This document shows positions 12,579-20,142 of a DNA stretch of 33,199 nt, piece after piece. The DNA is taken from assembly GCA_964494645.1 (NCBI GenBank), contig CAZBSH010000025.1:1-33199 (forward strand), written 5' to 3'. The position numbers and the translations under genes are program-made. The first letter of the stretch is position 1, and the number at the start of each line of letters is the position of its first letter. Under the pieces are notes generated by a model. That model made no database searches. It saw only the letters and a list, made by a program, of their open reading frames with translations, and was not told the DNA's origin. This DNA comes from Christensenella sp964494645. Lineage in GTDB: Bacteria; Bacillota; Clostridia; Christensenellales; Christensenellaceae.

Positions 12579-15014
12579 TTAAATTTGGTGCTCTGTACGC
12601 TCTATGATGCTGTCCTGTATCTCCTCTGCCAACTCGTTGAAAAACGCACTATAGCCGGCTACGCGCACTACAAGCCCCTTGTACTTATCAGGGTTTTCCT
12701 TTGCGTCACGCAACACATCCGAGTCAATGACATTCAGCTGGATATGAGCCCCTCCCAATGCATTGTACGTCGTAATATAATCCATCATTTTTTTATCCGC
12801 GCCTTCGCCTTTTAATGTCTCCGCGTTATATTTTTGATTAAATATGATCCCGTTTGCGCACCGTACATGGTCGATATGCGCAACAGATTTTGCCGCTGCG
12901 GTCGGTCCATTTACGTCGACGCCGTTTTGCGGCGAAATACCATCCGCAATAGGCTCCCGCGCATGCCTCCCATCGGGCGAAGCGCCTGTCATCCAGCCAA
13001 ACGCCACATAGGAGGAAACCGGCAGCAGAGACGCCACAAACGGACCGTTCCTGTAACAGGAATACTTCTCCAGCTCGTCTAAAAACATGTCCACTGCCAG
13101 CTTAGTAATATCATCTACTTCGCTCTTGTCATTGCCATATTTATCAATCTTATTCCACAAAAACAATCGTGTATCCTCGTTATCCGCAAAATCTGCCTTC
13201 ATCATATCAACGAGTTCTTCCATCGTCATAATTTTTTCATCGAACACCGCCCTTTTTACCGCATAGAGCGCATCGCCCGCGTTCGCGATACCAATGCCGG
13301 ACGGTCCCGTCCAATTGTATCGCGCACCGCCTGACGTTACGTCTTTTCCTTGCGAGATACAATCATCGATCAGCATAGAAGTAAAAGGGGTCGGCATATA
13401 TTCCTCATGCACCATATCAACATAATTGTTCCACGTCACCAGCCGCTGCGTACAATATTCCACCTGCTTACGGTATGCTTCCAATACATCTTCAAAGCTT
13501 TCAAAATGCGTCGCGTCGCCCGAGCTTACAGATACCTTCTTCCCGGAAATCAAGCATTGACCATTGGTAAGAGCCAGCTCTACCATCTTCACCAGATTGA
13601 TATAACCACCGTTATAACGTCCCCACGTATGAAGCGGAGCCGCTTCCACGCATCCGATCAGCGCATAATTACGCGCTTCCTTTAATGTAACGCCCAACTT
13701 CATCAACGAGGGAATAAATATCTCGTCACTTACCATTTGCGGCATACCGCTGCCACACTTCACTGTTTCGATTACCTTGATCTTGAATTCTTGCGGCGAC
13801 CTATTATGCAAGCGTACCGAAAAATTCGGTTGCGCCAAAAGGATATGTCTGTGTGCTTCCAGACAACGATAGGAGAGATCGTTAGTCGCATCATACCCCA
13901 GCTCGTCCTGTCCGCCCACGATCAGGTTTTGCCCCATCGGATATCCGGCGAAAAACGCCGCGTCCGCCTTATTATAAAGTTTGATCGGTTCTGTGAACTT
14001 GATCCATATCGCTTCCAGAAGTCCCTGCGCCTCTTTCTTGCTGAGCTTTCCGTCCGATATATCACGCTCGTAGAACGGATACATATATTGGTCAAACCGT
14101 CCGGGCGAAATCGACACGCCATTGTCGTAAATTTGCGGGATGATCTGTACAAACCAAAAGCTTTGCAGCGCTTCATAAAAGTTACGCGCCGGAAGTTCCG
14201 GTACACGCGCGCAATTTTCAGATATGGTCATCAGCTCCTGTTTCCGTTTTTCATCCGTTTCACTCTCCGCCATCTCACGCGCCAATACAGAATACCGTCG
14301 CGCAAAAGCAATCACTGCGTCACAGATCGTCAGACACGATTCATAGAATAACCTCTTTTTCATGGAATCCGGTTCATAAGGCTTCAGCGCTTCCATATGT
14401 CCTCTGATCTGCTTTTTGATGCCATCGAACCCCAGCGTTAAAACCTTATTATAATCAAACATCAAATGTCCAAGACCGCCGCTTTCATGGATTCCCAACG
14501 TAAACACGCTCGAATCAAACCGCAGCGCCCGAATATCCTCCGTCATATACTGGAATACGTTATCTTCGAGCGTTCTTCCCTTCCAATATGGATAGATCTC
14601 TTCTAAAAATTCTTTCTTCGCCTGCTCGGGAAACACAAACTTATCCTGTGGGCGGGAATCAAATAAATCGATTTCGTCCTTGATCCATTCCACGGCAAAC
14701 TCCGGGAACAATGGCGCACTGCGCCTCATGGAGGATTGATGCCCTGCAATCAGCTCGCCATCCAATATAAAGATACTCATCTGTTTGAGCACCTCTTCAA
14801 AGGCGCGGGCGCGCCGCGTCAAAATGTGCAAGTTTTCTGTCTTTTTGTATACTTCCGTTACGATCCTTGCCCGCTCAATGCATACATGCGGTATCGTATC
14901 GATCAATGATTTGCGCTGTGTTTGCGTCCTCTGATAAATCGCATCTTCACGTGAAAGTACGTCCAACGCATCCATTCCCAGTTGCAGCGTACGTTTTTTT
15001 AAAATCTTTTCCAT
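12579..15014 (-). CDS. Glycyl radical enzyme 2 (GCVE type), paralogue of enzyme 1
   Basis: This 811-residue protein is collinear with the 805-residue enzyme at 5093-7510 and shares long identical stretches. Cys455 in IGCVEAAP and Glu457 form the active-site pair, and Gly787 in RVAGYSAFF is the radical site. Val300-Ser301 in NGVSISPGRFDQY repeats the substitution seen in enzyme 1. After the GCVE motif this copy reads WGRYNGGYINL, compared with WGRCNGGYFNL in enzyme 1, so the active sites differ slightly. The ATG follows GGAGG with a 6-nt spacer. It has its own promoter with an overlapping inverted repeat, and its own terminator, so it is controlled separately, probably by the adjacent SorC-family regulator. 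The two enzymes may act on related substrates or form a mixed dimer. Confidence 0.88.
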   Translation of the reverse strand: MEKILKKRTLQLGMDALDVLSREDAIYQRTQTQRKSLIDTIPHVCIERARIVTEVYKKTENLHILTRRARAFEEVLKQMSIFILDGELIAGHQSSMRRSAPLFPEFAVEWIKDEIDLFDSRPQDKFVFPEQAKKEFLEEIYPYWKGRTLEDNVFQYMTEDIRALRFDSSVFTLGIHESGGLGHLMFDYNKVLTLGFDGIKKQIRGHMEALKPYEPDSMKKRLFYESCLTICDAVIAFARRYSVLAREMAESETDEKRKQELMTISENCARVPELPARNFYEALQSFWFVQIIPQIYDNGVSISPGRFDQYMYPFYERDISDGKLSKKEAQGLLEAIWIKFTEPIKLYNKADAAFFAGYPMGQNLIVGGQDELGYDATNDLSYRCLEAHRHILLAQPNFSVRLHNRSPQEFKIKVIETVKCGSGMPQMVSDEIFIPSLMKLGVTLKEARNYALIGCVEAAPLHTWGRYNGGYINLVKMVELALTNGQCLISGKKVSVSSGDATHFESFEDVLEAYRKQVEYCTQRLVTWNNYVDMVHEEYMPTPFTSMLIDDCISQGKDVTSGGARYNWTGPSGIGIANAGDALYAVKRAVFDEKIMTMEELVDMMKADFADNEDTRLFLWNKIDKYGNDKSEVDDITKLAVDMFLDELEKYSCYRNGPFVASLLPVSSYVAFGWMTGASPDGRHAREPIADGISPQNGVDVNGPTAAAKSVAHIDHVRCANGIIFNQKYNAETLKGEGADKKMMDYITTYNALGGAHIQLNVIDSDVLRDAKENPDKYKGLVVRVAGYSAFFNELAEEIQDSIIERTEHQI

Positions 15015-15068
15015 GCCACGCCTCCATGTGCCCTTTTATTCCATTGTATATTGTGTAAATATCGTCAA

Positions 15069-15107
15069 AAAAAGTGTTGTTACACTCCTAGTATAACAAC
15101 ACTTTTT
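15069..15107. promoter_or_regulatory. Large inverted-repeat operator in front of radical enzyme 2
   Basis: AAAAAGTGTTGTTA (15069-15082) and TAACAACACTTTTT (15094-15107) are perfect 14-bp inverted copies with an 11-bp spacer. The repeat covers the -10 box and transcription start of the radical-enzyme promoter. It lies next to the SorC-family gene, whose tetrameric regulators bind long palindromes, so it is the likely SorC-type operator. Confidence 0.65.
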
Positions 15108-15118
15108 ATAGAATACAA
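15090..15118 (-). promoter_or_regulatory. Promoter of glycyl radical enzyme 2
   Basis: On the minus strand TTGTAT (15118-15113), a 17-bp spacer and TATACT (15095-15090). The -10 box and start region are embedded in the 39-bp inverted repeat, the geometry expected for direct repression. Confidence 0.7.
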
Positions 15119-15165
15119 GTTTTTATAAGAAAAAATAAGAAATTAAAAGTTTATGGAAAATATTG

Positions 15166-16149
15166 TCATGTGTCTTCTCGCTCAAGCACGGAAAACGCCG
15201 CTGCTTCGTCAATCGCAAGGACGCTGATAATGCCGCTTTTCAACGACGAAAGAATCGCATCTGTCTTTTCCACACCTACAGAAACGCCCATCACCTGCGG
15301 GATACGCCGGATCGCCTCATACCCGATCCCAATGATCCGTCCGCTAAACTCCTCCGCACAAGGCTTACCCTGCGCATCAATCTGTATGCCACAGATGTCC
15401 GCAACCGCACCTTCCTTTTCCAACTTCTCCATATCCGCATCGCTCAAATATCCCGCTCTGCGCGAAGAACTTAGGGACTTTTGCGCTGCCCCCATGCCCA
15501 CAAGCGCAATATCAACTTTTGCCGCACGCTCAAAATGGGACTGGATATCCGGCTCCTTTAACAACAGATCATGAAGCTTTCTGCTCTGCACGATATATGG
15601 CACACGCGCCACATACGCATCCCCATTCAAAGTTTTAGCGATACGCCGCGTGATTTCGCTCCCGTCCGTGTCAATACTCTTTGCCCCCATGCCGCCCACA
15701 AGCTGTACAACGTCTACCGATGTATCCGCCATGTGCTTAAACATCGAAGAAACATAATAAAGCGTTGTTCCCCATGATACGCCAAGCGTCATACCGGTTT
15801 TAAGACGCACACGCAAATAAGCGGCGACCGCCTCTCCCAGCTTCATCTTTGTCAAATCCCTGTCCGATTCTGAAGGGATCACGATCGCGTCCTGAAGAGC
15901 AAACCTCTTTTTCAGTTTGTTTTGCAATTCCTGATCAATGGACGATGTGTCGTTAATATAAAATTCAACAATCTTCTGATCTACACACGCTTTTAACAGG
16001 CGCGACACATTAGAGCGCGAAAGAAATATACTGTCTGAAATCTCCTGCTGTGTCTTGCGTTCAATGTAATACATTTTTGCGACCTTGATCAAAAGATCCT
16101 TTCTCGATATGATCGTTTTTTCCTGCCCGTCTGCTTTCTTCCTCGCCAC
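15166..16149 (-). CDS. SorC-family sugar-responsive transcriptional regulator
   Basis: This 327-residue protein matches the SorC/CggR/DeoR-like regulators in length and layout. An N-terminal helix-turn-helix (KTQQEISDSIFLSRSNVSRLLK, about residues 32-53) is followed by a SorC sugar-binding domain. That domain contains GVSWGTTLYYV, VDVVQLVGGMG, DIALVGMGA, GYLSDADMEKL, ADICGIQIDAQGKP and a C-terminal segment, GVSVGVEKTDAIL. Such proteins sense sugar phosphates or sugars. The start is GTG with a weak AGGTAG site. It is encoded upstream of, and in line with, radical enzyme 2. The inverted repeat between them overlaps the enzyme promoter. It is the best candidate for the pathway-specific regulator. 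Confidence 0.93.
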   Translation of the reverse strand: MARKKADGQEKTIISRKDLLIKVAKMYYIERKTQQEISDSIFLSRSNVSRLLKACVDQKIVEFYINDTSSIDQELQNKLKKRFALQDAIVIPSESDRDLTKMKLGEAVAAYLRVRLKTGMTLGVSWGTTLYYVSSMFKHMADTSVDVVQLVGGMGAKSIDTDGSEITRRIAKTLNGDAYVARVPYIVQSRKLHDLLLKEPDIQSHFERAAKVDIALVGMGAAQKSLSSSRRAGYLSDADMEKLEKEGAVADICGIQIDAQGKPCAEEFSGRIIGIGYEAIRRIPQVMGVSVGVEKTDAILSSLKSGIISVLAIDEAAAFSVLEREDT

Positions 16150-16185
16150 TTCTTTCTACCTGCCCCGCATTCAAAAATATGTCTT

Positions 16186-16214
16186 ATTCTACTCTGTTTT
16201 GCAAATCCCGTCAA
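16186..16214 (-). promoter_or_regulatory. Promoter of the SorC-family regulator gene
   Basis: On the minus strand TTGACG (16214-16209), a 17-bp spacer and TAGAAT (16191-16186). It lies just after the terminator of the SIMPL-domain gene, so the regulator gene is an independent transcription unit. Confidence 0.75.
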
Positions 16215-16220
16215 TTCCAC

Positions 16221-16256
16221 AAAAAAGGACAGCCTCACCGGTCGTGAACGCTGTCC
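16221..16256 (-). terminator. Rho-independent terminator of the sigma factor-SIMPL operon
   Basis: On the minus strand GGACAGC pairs with GCTGTCC (16250-16256 and 16227-16233), followed by six T residues (16226-16221). It marks the left boundary of the sigma factor operon and the right boundary of the catabolic island. Confidence 0.85.
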
Positions 16257-16274
16257 TCATTTTTTACAACATGT

Positions 16275-17030
16275 TTACTGAATCAGATATGTCCCTGAAA
16301 CTGTCGCAGAGACTTCTATATCCTGCGGCGTCACCTGCGTCGCACCGCCTTCCGACTTTGAATCCATCGCGCCCGCCGCGTACGCATATGGCATCACGCC
16401 GCTCTCTGCGCCCGATTCCGTAATCGATACCGGACGTATGATCGTATAGCCACCCGCCATGGCCATCGCCTTTGCTTTGCCGCCTACAGATTCCATTGCC
16501 TTTGACAACGCCTGCATATATACCGTATCTCTATCCTGTACATCAAACGAGAGGGAATAGGTATCATTCGCGCCCGCCGCTGCCGCCGCGTCGATCACCG
16601 CACCTACAACATCCACATTTTTCACTGTGACTTTGTATGTATTTTCCATCACCGTTTTTTTGGGGTCTTCATAATCCTGATAGATGTTGATATTTTGTGT
16701 CTGTATGTCCTCTTCGCTGATCCCCTGCGCCTTGATCGCATTTAAAAAATTCTCAGCAATACGCGCGTTGTCTTGCTGTGCCTCCTGAGCGCTTGCCCCT
16801 GTTGTGCGCACGCCGATAGAAACATATGCGACATCCGGTGCGACTTTCACCGTCTCTGTCGCGCTTAAGGTAAGTGTACTTTGCTCTTGTTGTTTTTCAT
16901 CTGCCGATGCTGTCGCCGTTGCCTGCGCCACCGTTTCCTTATCGATAACCTGCTGCGGAGATGCGCACCCCGCCAGCAAAAATATACTTGCACACAAAAC
17001 AGCAAGCCCTGCCAATAATCTTTTTTTCAT
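16275..17030 (-). CDS. SIMPL-domain (DUF541) lipoprotein
   Basis: This 251-residue protein has a lipoprotein signal (MKKRLLAGLAVLCASIFLLAG, lipobox Cys22), a low-complexity linker to about residue 50, and then a SIMPL/DUF541 domain. Typical segments are LTLSATETVKVAPDVAYVSIGVRT, with alternating strands, then NINIYQDY, ENTYKVTVKNVDVVGAVIDAA and DTVYMQALSKAMESVGGKAKAMA. The family is extracytoplasmic, often forms large rings, and has only vaguely known stress-related roles. It lies 67 bp downstream of the ECF sigma factor gene, where an anti-sigma factor is normally expected, and probably shares its transcript. I chose the MKK start because GGAGGA lies upstream. An ATG two codons earlier is also possible. 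Confidence 0.88.
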   Translation of the reverse strand: MKKRLLAGLAVLCASIFLLAGCASPQQVIDKETVAQATATASADEKQQEQSTLTLSATETVKVAPDVAYVSIGVRTTGASAQEAQQDNARIAENFLNAIKAQGISEEDIQTQNINIYQDYEDPKKTVMENTYKVTVKNVDVVGAVIDAAAAAGANDTYSLSFDVQDRDTVYMQALSKAMESVGGKAKAMAMAGGYTIIRPVSITESGAESGVMPYAYAAGAMDSKSEGGATQVTPQDIEVSATVSGTYLIQ

Positions 17031-17097
17031 AATCATTCCTCCTCCAACACATCTTTGCACATTAGACGTATCAAAAAGGAGTTATGTTCCATCACAA

Positions 17098-17637
17098 TCA
17101 AATAACTTGTTTTTCTTCCAGAATCTTTCGTAGTTTTTCGCGCGCGCGGAACAACCGTGATTTGACCGTCCCCGGCGTAATCGAAAGGATATCCGCCACT
17201 TCTTCGTACTTTAATCCTTCCATATCTTTTAAGATGAGAACCATCCTGTATTTTTCGCTCAATTCCTGTATTGCCGCGCGGATGCTTCTGCCGAGCTCGT
17301 TGTTCTCCGCCCGCTCGTGCGGGTTTCCTTCTTTACTCACCGCCACGGCGCTGTATTCTTCCACCGGCACTGATGGTTTGCGCCGACGCAATGAATCAAG
17401 GCATGTATTTGCCACCACACGGTACATCCATGTCGAAAACGCAGACTGAAAAGAAAACTTGCGGATACTGCCATACATCTTGATGATCGCATCCTGCGCC
17501 GCGTCCTGTGCGTCAAAGCTGTTCTGCATGAATTTATACGCAATATTATATATTTTATTTTCGTATGTACCGATCAGCGCACAAAAAGCATCGCTATCCC
17601 CTTCCTGCGCCTTCAGTATCCATTCTTTTTCCTGCAT
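17098..17637 (-). CDS. ECF-type RNA polymerase sigma factor
   Basis: This 179-residue protein is a complete ECF (group IV) sigma factor. Region 2 spans about residues 10-80, with AQDAIIKMYGSIRKF and STWMYRVVANTCLDSLRRRK. Region 4 spans about 115-170, with AIQELSEKYRMVLILKDMEG and the helix-turn-helix YEEVADILSITPGTVKSRLF. The closest general type is the SigW/RpoE-like group. It lacks extra C-terminal domains. No anti-sigma gene follows; a SIMPL-domain lipoprotein does, which may sense or answer envelope stress. A housekeeping-type promoter precedes it, and two copies of a GGTAAC-containing repeat further upstream could be its own recognition elements. Confidence 0.93.
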   Translation of the reverse strand: MQEKEWILKAQEGDSDAFCALIGTYENKIYNIAYKFMQNSFDAQDAAQDAIIKMYGSIRKFSFQSAFSTWMYRVVANTCLDSLRRRKPSVPVEEYSAVAVSKEGNPHERAENNELGRSIRAAIQELSEKYRMVLILKDMEGLKYEEVADILSITPGTVKSRLFRAREKLRKILEEKQVI

Positions 17638-17648
17638 AACCGCCTTTT

Positions 17649-17663
17649 AAAACGAATCGTTTT
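17649..17663. promoter_or_regulatory. Palindrome in the sigma factor leader
   Basis: AAAACGA-A-TCGTTTT is a perfect 15-bp palindrome between the sigma-gene promoter and its ATG. It is a plausible repressor site, though no regulator can be assigned. Confidence 0.4.
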
Positions 17664-17682
17664 GATGAATAATTACCGCTCC

Positions 17683-17711
17683 ATTATAACATGATATGCT
17701 TAAAATATCAA
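17683..17711 (-). promoter_or_regulatory. Sigma-A promoter of the ECF sigma factor operon
   Basis: On the minus strand TTGATA (17711-17706), a 17-bp spacer and a perfect TATAAT (17688-17683), preceded by TGT as an extended -10. Confidence 0.8.
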
Positions 17712-17844
17712 AATGACCCCGGTGTTCAATTCTTTGGTTTGCGTTACCCGTCAAGCGAATCTTTTGGATAAAATTTTGCGTGTTACCATGATAATTTTGC
17801 CCCATGATCAGACAATATAAGTTGATAAAAGATCGACTTGCATC

Positions 17845-18978
17845 TCATCCCAGAAAATCCGTTATCTTTTCCCTCTCTCCGGCAATGATATAATATCCTG
17901 AACGCGTAGAGCTATCCAACACGTTCTTCGGGTCCACCGCCCTCATCGGGCTTGCCTCCACAATAATCCCCGGCGCAATTCTTTGTATTTGATCAAATCG
18001 TTCCTTGTCGTCTTGCGTAAGCACGAAACGTATTGCGGCAGCTTCTTGCTTATTGCTTGTGACCAATGCAGGATTTCTGCCACATGCCACATCAATTACC
18101 ATTCTCAAAAAATCATATCCTGTAGAAAGCGGCACAAGATGTGAGCCAATGCAATCTCCGCCCATACGCGCGCCTATTTCTATCAATCTCACTTCCCCTT
18201 GCGGCGTAATCCGAAATTCTGCGTGCGATGCCCCCGTCGTAACGCCAAGCGCATCAAGCGCCGCTCTGACCTCTCTTTTGATGTACTCGCTTTCCTGCTC
18301 ACAAAGTCCCGCCGGTTGCACATGCCCTGTCTCGATGTAATGCGGCGCGCCCGTCGTATATTTTTTCGTGATCGCAAGGCAAGTATGCCGCCCTTCAAAC
18401 GATATGCTTTCGCAGCTATACTCTTCCCCTTCTATCATTTCCTCCGCAATCGCTTTTTTTTCAAACGAATACGCGATCGCACAATCTGCCGCCTCTGCCA
18501 ATGCTTCTTCGCCTTCCACCTTCCTGATCCCTCGGCTTCCCGAACGATCCGTCGGCTTTACAATCACAGGATAGCACATATCTTTTGTCAGCCTCTTATT
18601 CCGCGCGTCAAGCAAACAAAACCGGGGCGTCGCGATGCCCGCTTTGTGCAGTGCCTCGCGCATAGCGAATTTATTCGTTGTCCGCAGCGTACACAATTCG
18701 CTGTTTCCGACAAGCCCCAACCTCTGCGCAACATGATTGACCGTCAACATCGCCAAGTCAGAAGCAACCGAAACGATCCCCTCCGGCTTCAACGAACGGC
18801 ATCGCTTAAGAATTTCTTCTTTTTCCACAATGCTGACAGGATAAAAGACATCCGCCGACCGCTCTCCCGGGTCGCCGCACTTCCACGCAAACACATGCGT
18901 CTCATATCCCATTTCCTTTGCTTTTATGATCAGCGGGTTCTGAAATTCTCCCGCTCCAATAATGACGATTCGTTTCAT
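17845..18978 (-). CDS. ATP-grasp ligase (carbamoyl-phosphate synthase-like fold)
   Basis: This 377-residue protein has an N-terminal nucleotide-fold domain (KRIVIIGAGEFQNPLI, residues 2-17) followed by an ATP-grasp domain. The ATP-grasp features are YPVIVKPTDRSGSRGI, the flexible ATP-binding loop, then AEEMIEGEEYSCES and the metal-binding region AEFRITPQGEVRLIEIGARM with GGDCIG. ATP-grasp enzymes of this kind join a carboxylate to an amine or thiol through an acyl phosphate. Its ATG overlaps the aminotransferase stop by 4 bp, so they are coupled. The context suggests acylation, for example with an amino acid, of the amino-sugar made upstream. That is inference only. No close functional relative is recognised. 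Confidence 0.82.
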   Translation of the reverse strand: MKRIVIIGAGEFQNPLIIKAKEMGYETHVFAWKCGDPGERSADVFYPVSIVEKEEILKRCRSLKPEGIVSVASDLAMLTVNHVAQRLGLVGNSELCTLRTTNKFAMREALHKAGIATPRFCLLDARNKRLTKDMCYPVIVKPTDRSGSRGIRKVEGEEALAEAADCAIAYSFEKKAIAEEMIEGEEYSCESISFEGRHTCLAITKKYTTGAPHYIETGHVQPAGLCEQESEYIKREVRAALDALGVTTGASHAEFRITPQGEVRLIEIGARMGGDCIGSHLVPLSTGYDFLRMVIDVACGRNPALVTSNKQEAAAIRFVLTQDDKERFDQIQRIAPGIIVEASPMRAVDPKNVLDSSTRSGYYIIAGEREKITDFLG

Positions 18979-20120
18979 TTGACCATATCCTTATGTACAT
19001 AAAATTCATATATGCTACGTATCACGTATTGTATATCGTCATTATTCATTGCGTAGTATAAGGGCAATCTCAAAAGTCGTTCGCTTTGCGTTGTCGTATA
19101 TTTATCTTCTCCCTGAAAACGCCCGAATTGCTTCCCTGCCGGAGAACTGTGCAGCGGAATATAATGAAACGCCGCTTCTATATATTTGCTTCGCAAAAAA
19201 GAAAGCAAGGCGGTTCGCTCTTTCAGATCTTTCGTCTTAATGTAATACATATGCGCGTTGTGCGTACACCCATCCGGTATCACCGGACGCTCGATCAACC
19301 CTTTTTCACTCAGCTTTTCCAACCCGGCATGATAAAAATTCCAGCTATCCATCCTGTTACCGATGATTTCTTTTGCCTGCTCGAGCTGTGCCAGCAAATA
19401 CGCAGCGTTGATATCGCTGGGAAGATAAGACGACCCGACATCCATCCATGTATACTTATCGATTTGTCCACGGAAAAATTTGCTCCTGTTCGTTCCTTTT
19501 TCCCGAATGATCTCCGCTTGCTCCGCATACTTCGGATCATTGAAGAGTAACGCGCCTCCTTCTCCCATGCTGAAGTTTTTCGTCTCATGGAAGCTAAAGC
19601 AACCAAAATCGCCCAGCATCCCCACCGCCTTACCATGATACCTTGACAATACAGCCTGTGCAGCATCTTCCACAACAAACAGTCCGTACTTTTTAGCGAT
19701 ACGATTGATCTGCTCCATCTCACAAGCTACTCCTGCATAATGTACAGGCACGATCGCCTTCGTTTTTTGTGTGATCGCAGCTTCTACAAGTGCCTCATCC
19801 ATATTCATCGTGTCCGGACGGATATCCACAAACACTATTTTTGCGCCACGCAACACAAACGCGTTCGCTGTAGAAACAAAAGTATAGGATGGCATGATCA
19901 CTTCATCTCCCGGAACGATATTACAAAGCATCGCCGCCATTTCAAGCGCATGCGTACACGACGTTGTCAAAAAAGCATTTGCTGCCATGCAATACAGCTT
20001 TATCCACTGACTGCAACGCTGCGTAAACTCTCCATCCCCACATATCTGATGATTCTCCACAGCCTTTTTCACATACGCAAGGCTGTTAGGAGCACAAGGC
20101 GGAATATTAAAATTGATCAT
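18975..20120 (-). CDS. DegT/WecE-type PLP-dependent sugar aminotransferase
   Basis: This 381-residue protein belongs to the DegT/DnrJ/EryC1/StrS family, close to WecE/RffA (dTDP-4-oxo-6-deoxyhexose aminotransferase). Family features are GDEVIMPSYTFVSTANAFVLRG, IVPVHYAGVACEM, VVEDAAQAVLSRYHGKAVG with the PLP-pairing Asp, and FSFHETKNFSMGEGG, in which the lysine of HETKN carries the PLP Schiff base. It would transaminate a nucleotide-activated 4-keto sugar for surface polysaccharide. The ATG at 20120 starts the conserved region. AAGGAG lies unusually far (about 12 nt) upstream. It lies 22 bp after the glycosyltransferase gene and overlaps the ATP-grasp gene by 4 bp. Confidence 0.9.
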   Translation of the reverse strand: MINFNIPPCAPNSLAYVKKAVENHQICGDGEFTQRCSQWIKLYCMAANAFLTTSCTHALEMAAMLCNIVPGDEVIMPSYTFVSTANAFVLRGAKIVFVDIRPDTMNMDEALVEAAITQKTKAIVPVHYAGVACEMEQINRIAKKYGLFVVEDAAQAVLSRYHGKAVGMLGDFGCFSFHETKNFSMGEGGALLFNDPKYAEQAEIIREKGTNRSKFFRGQIDKYTWMDVGSSYLPSDINAAYLLAQLEQAKEIIGNRMDSWNFYHAGLEKLSEKGLIERPVIPDGCTHNAHMYYIKTKDLKERTALLSFLRSKYIEAAFHYIPLHSSPAGKQFGRFQGEDKYTTTQSERLLRLPLYYAMNNDDIQYVIRSIYEFYVHKDMVK

Positions 20121-20142
20121 AAAAACTAAATTCTCCTTATTT

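Noticed and set aside
15069..15107. Reading the inverted repeat as a terminator.
   Set aside because: It could fold with T-rich ends, but it overlaps a well-formed promoter for GRE 2 at exactly the -10 box, so an operator explains it better. A dual role is not excluded.
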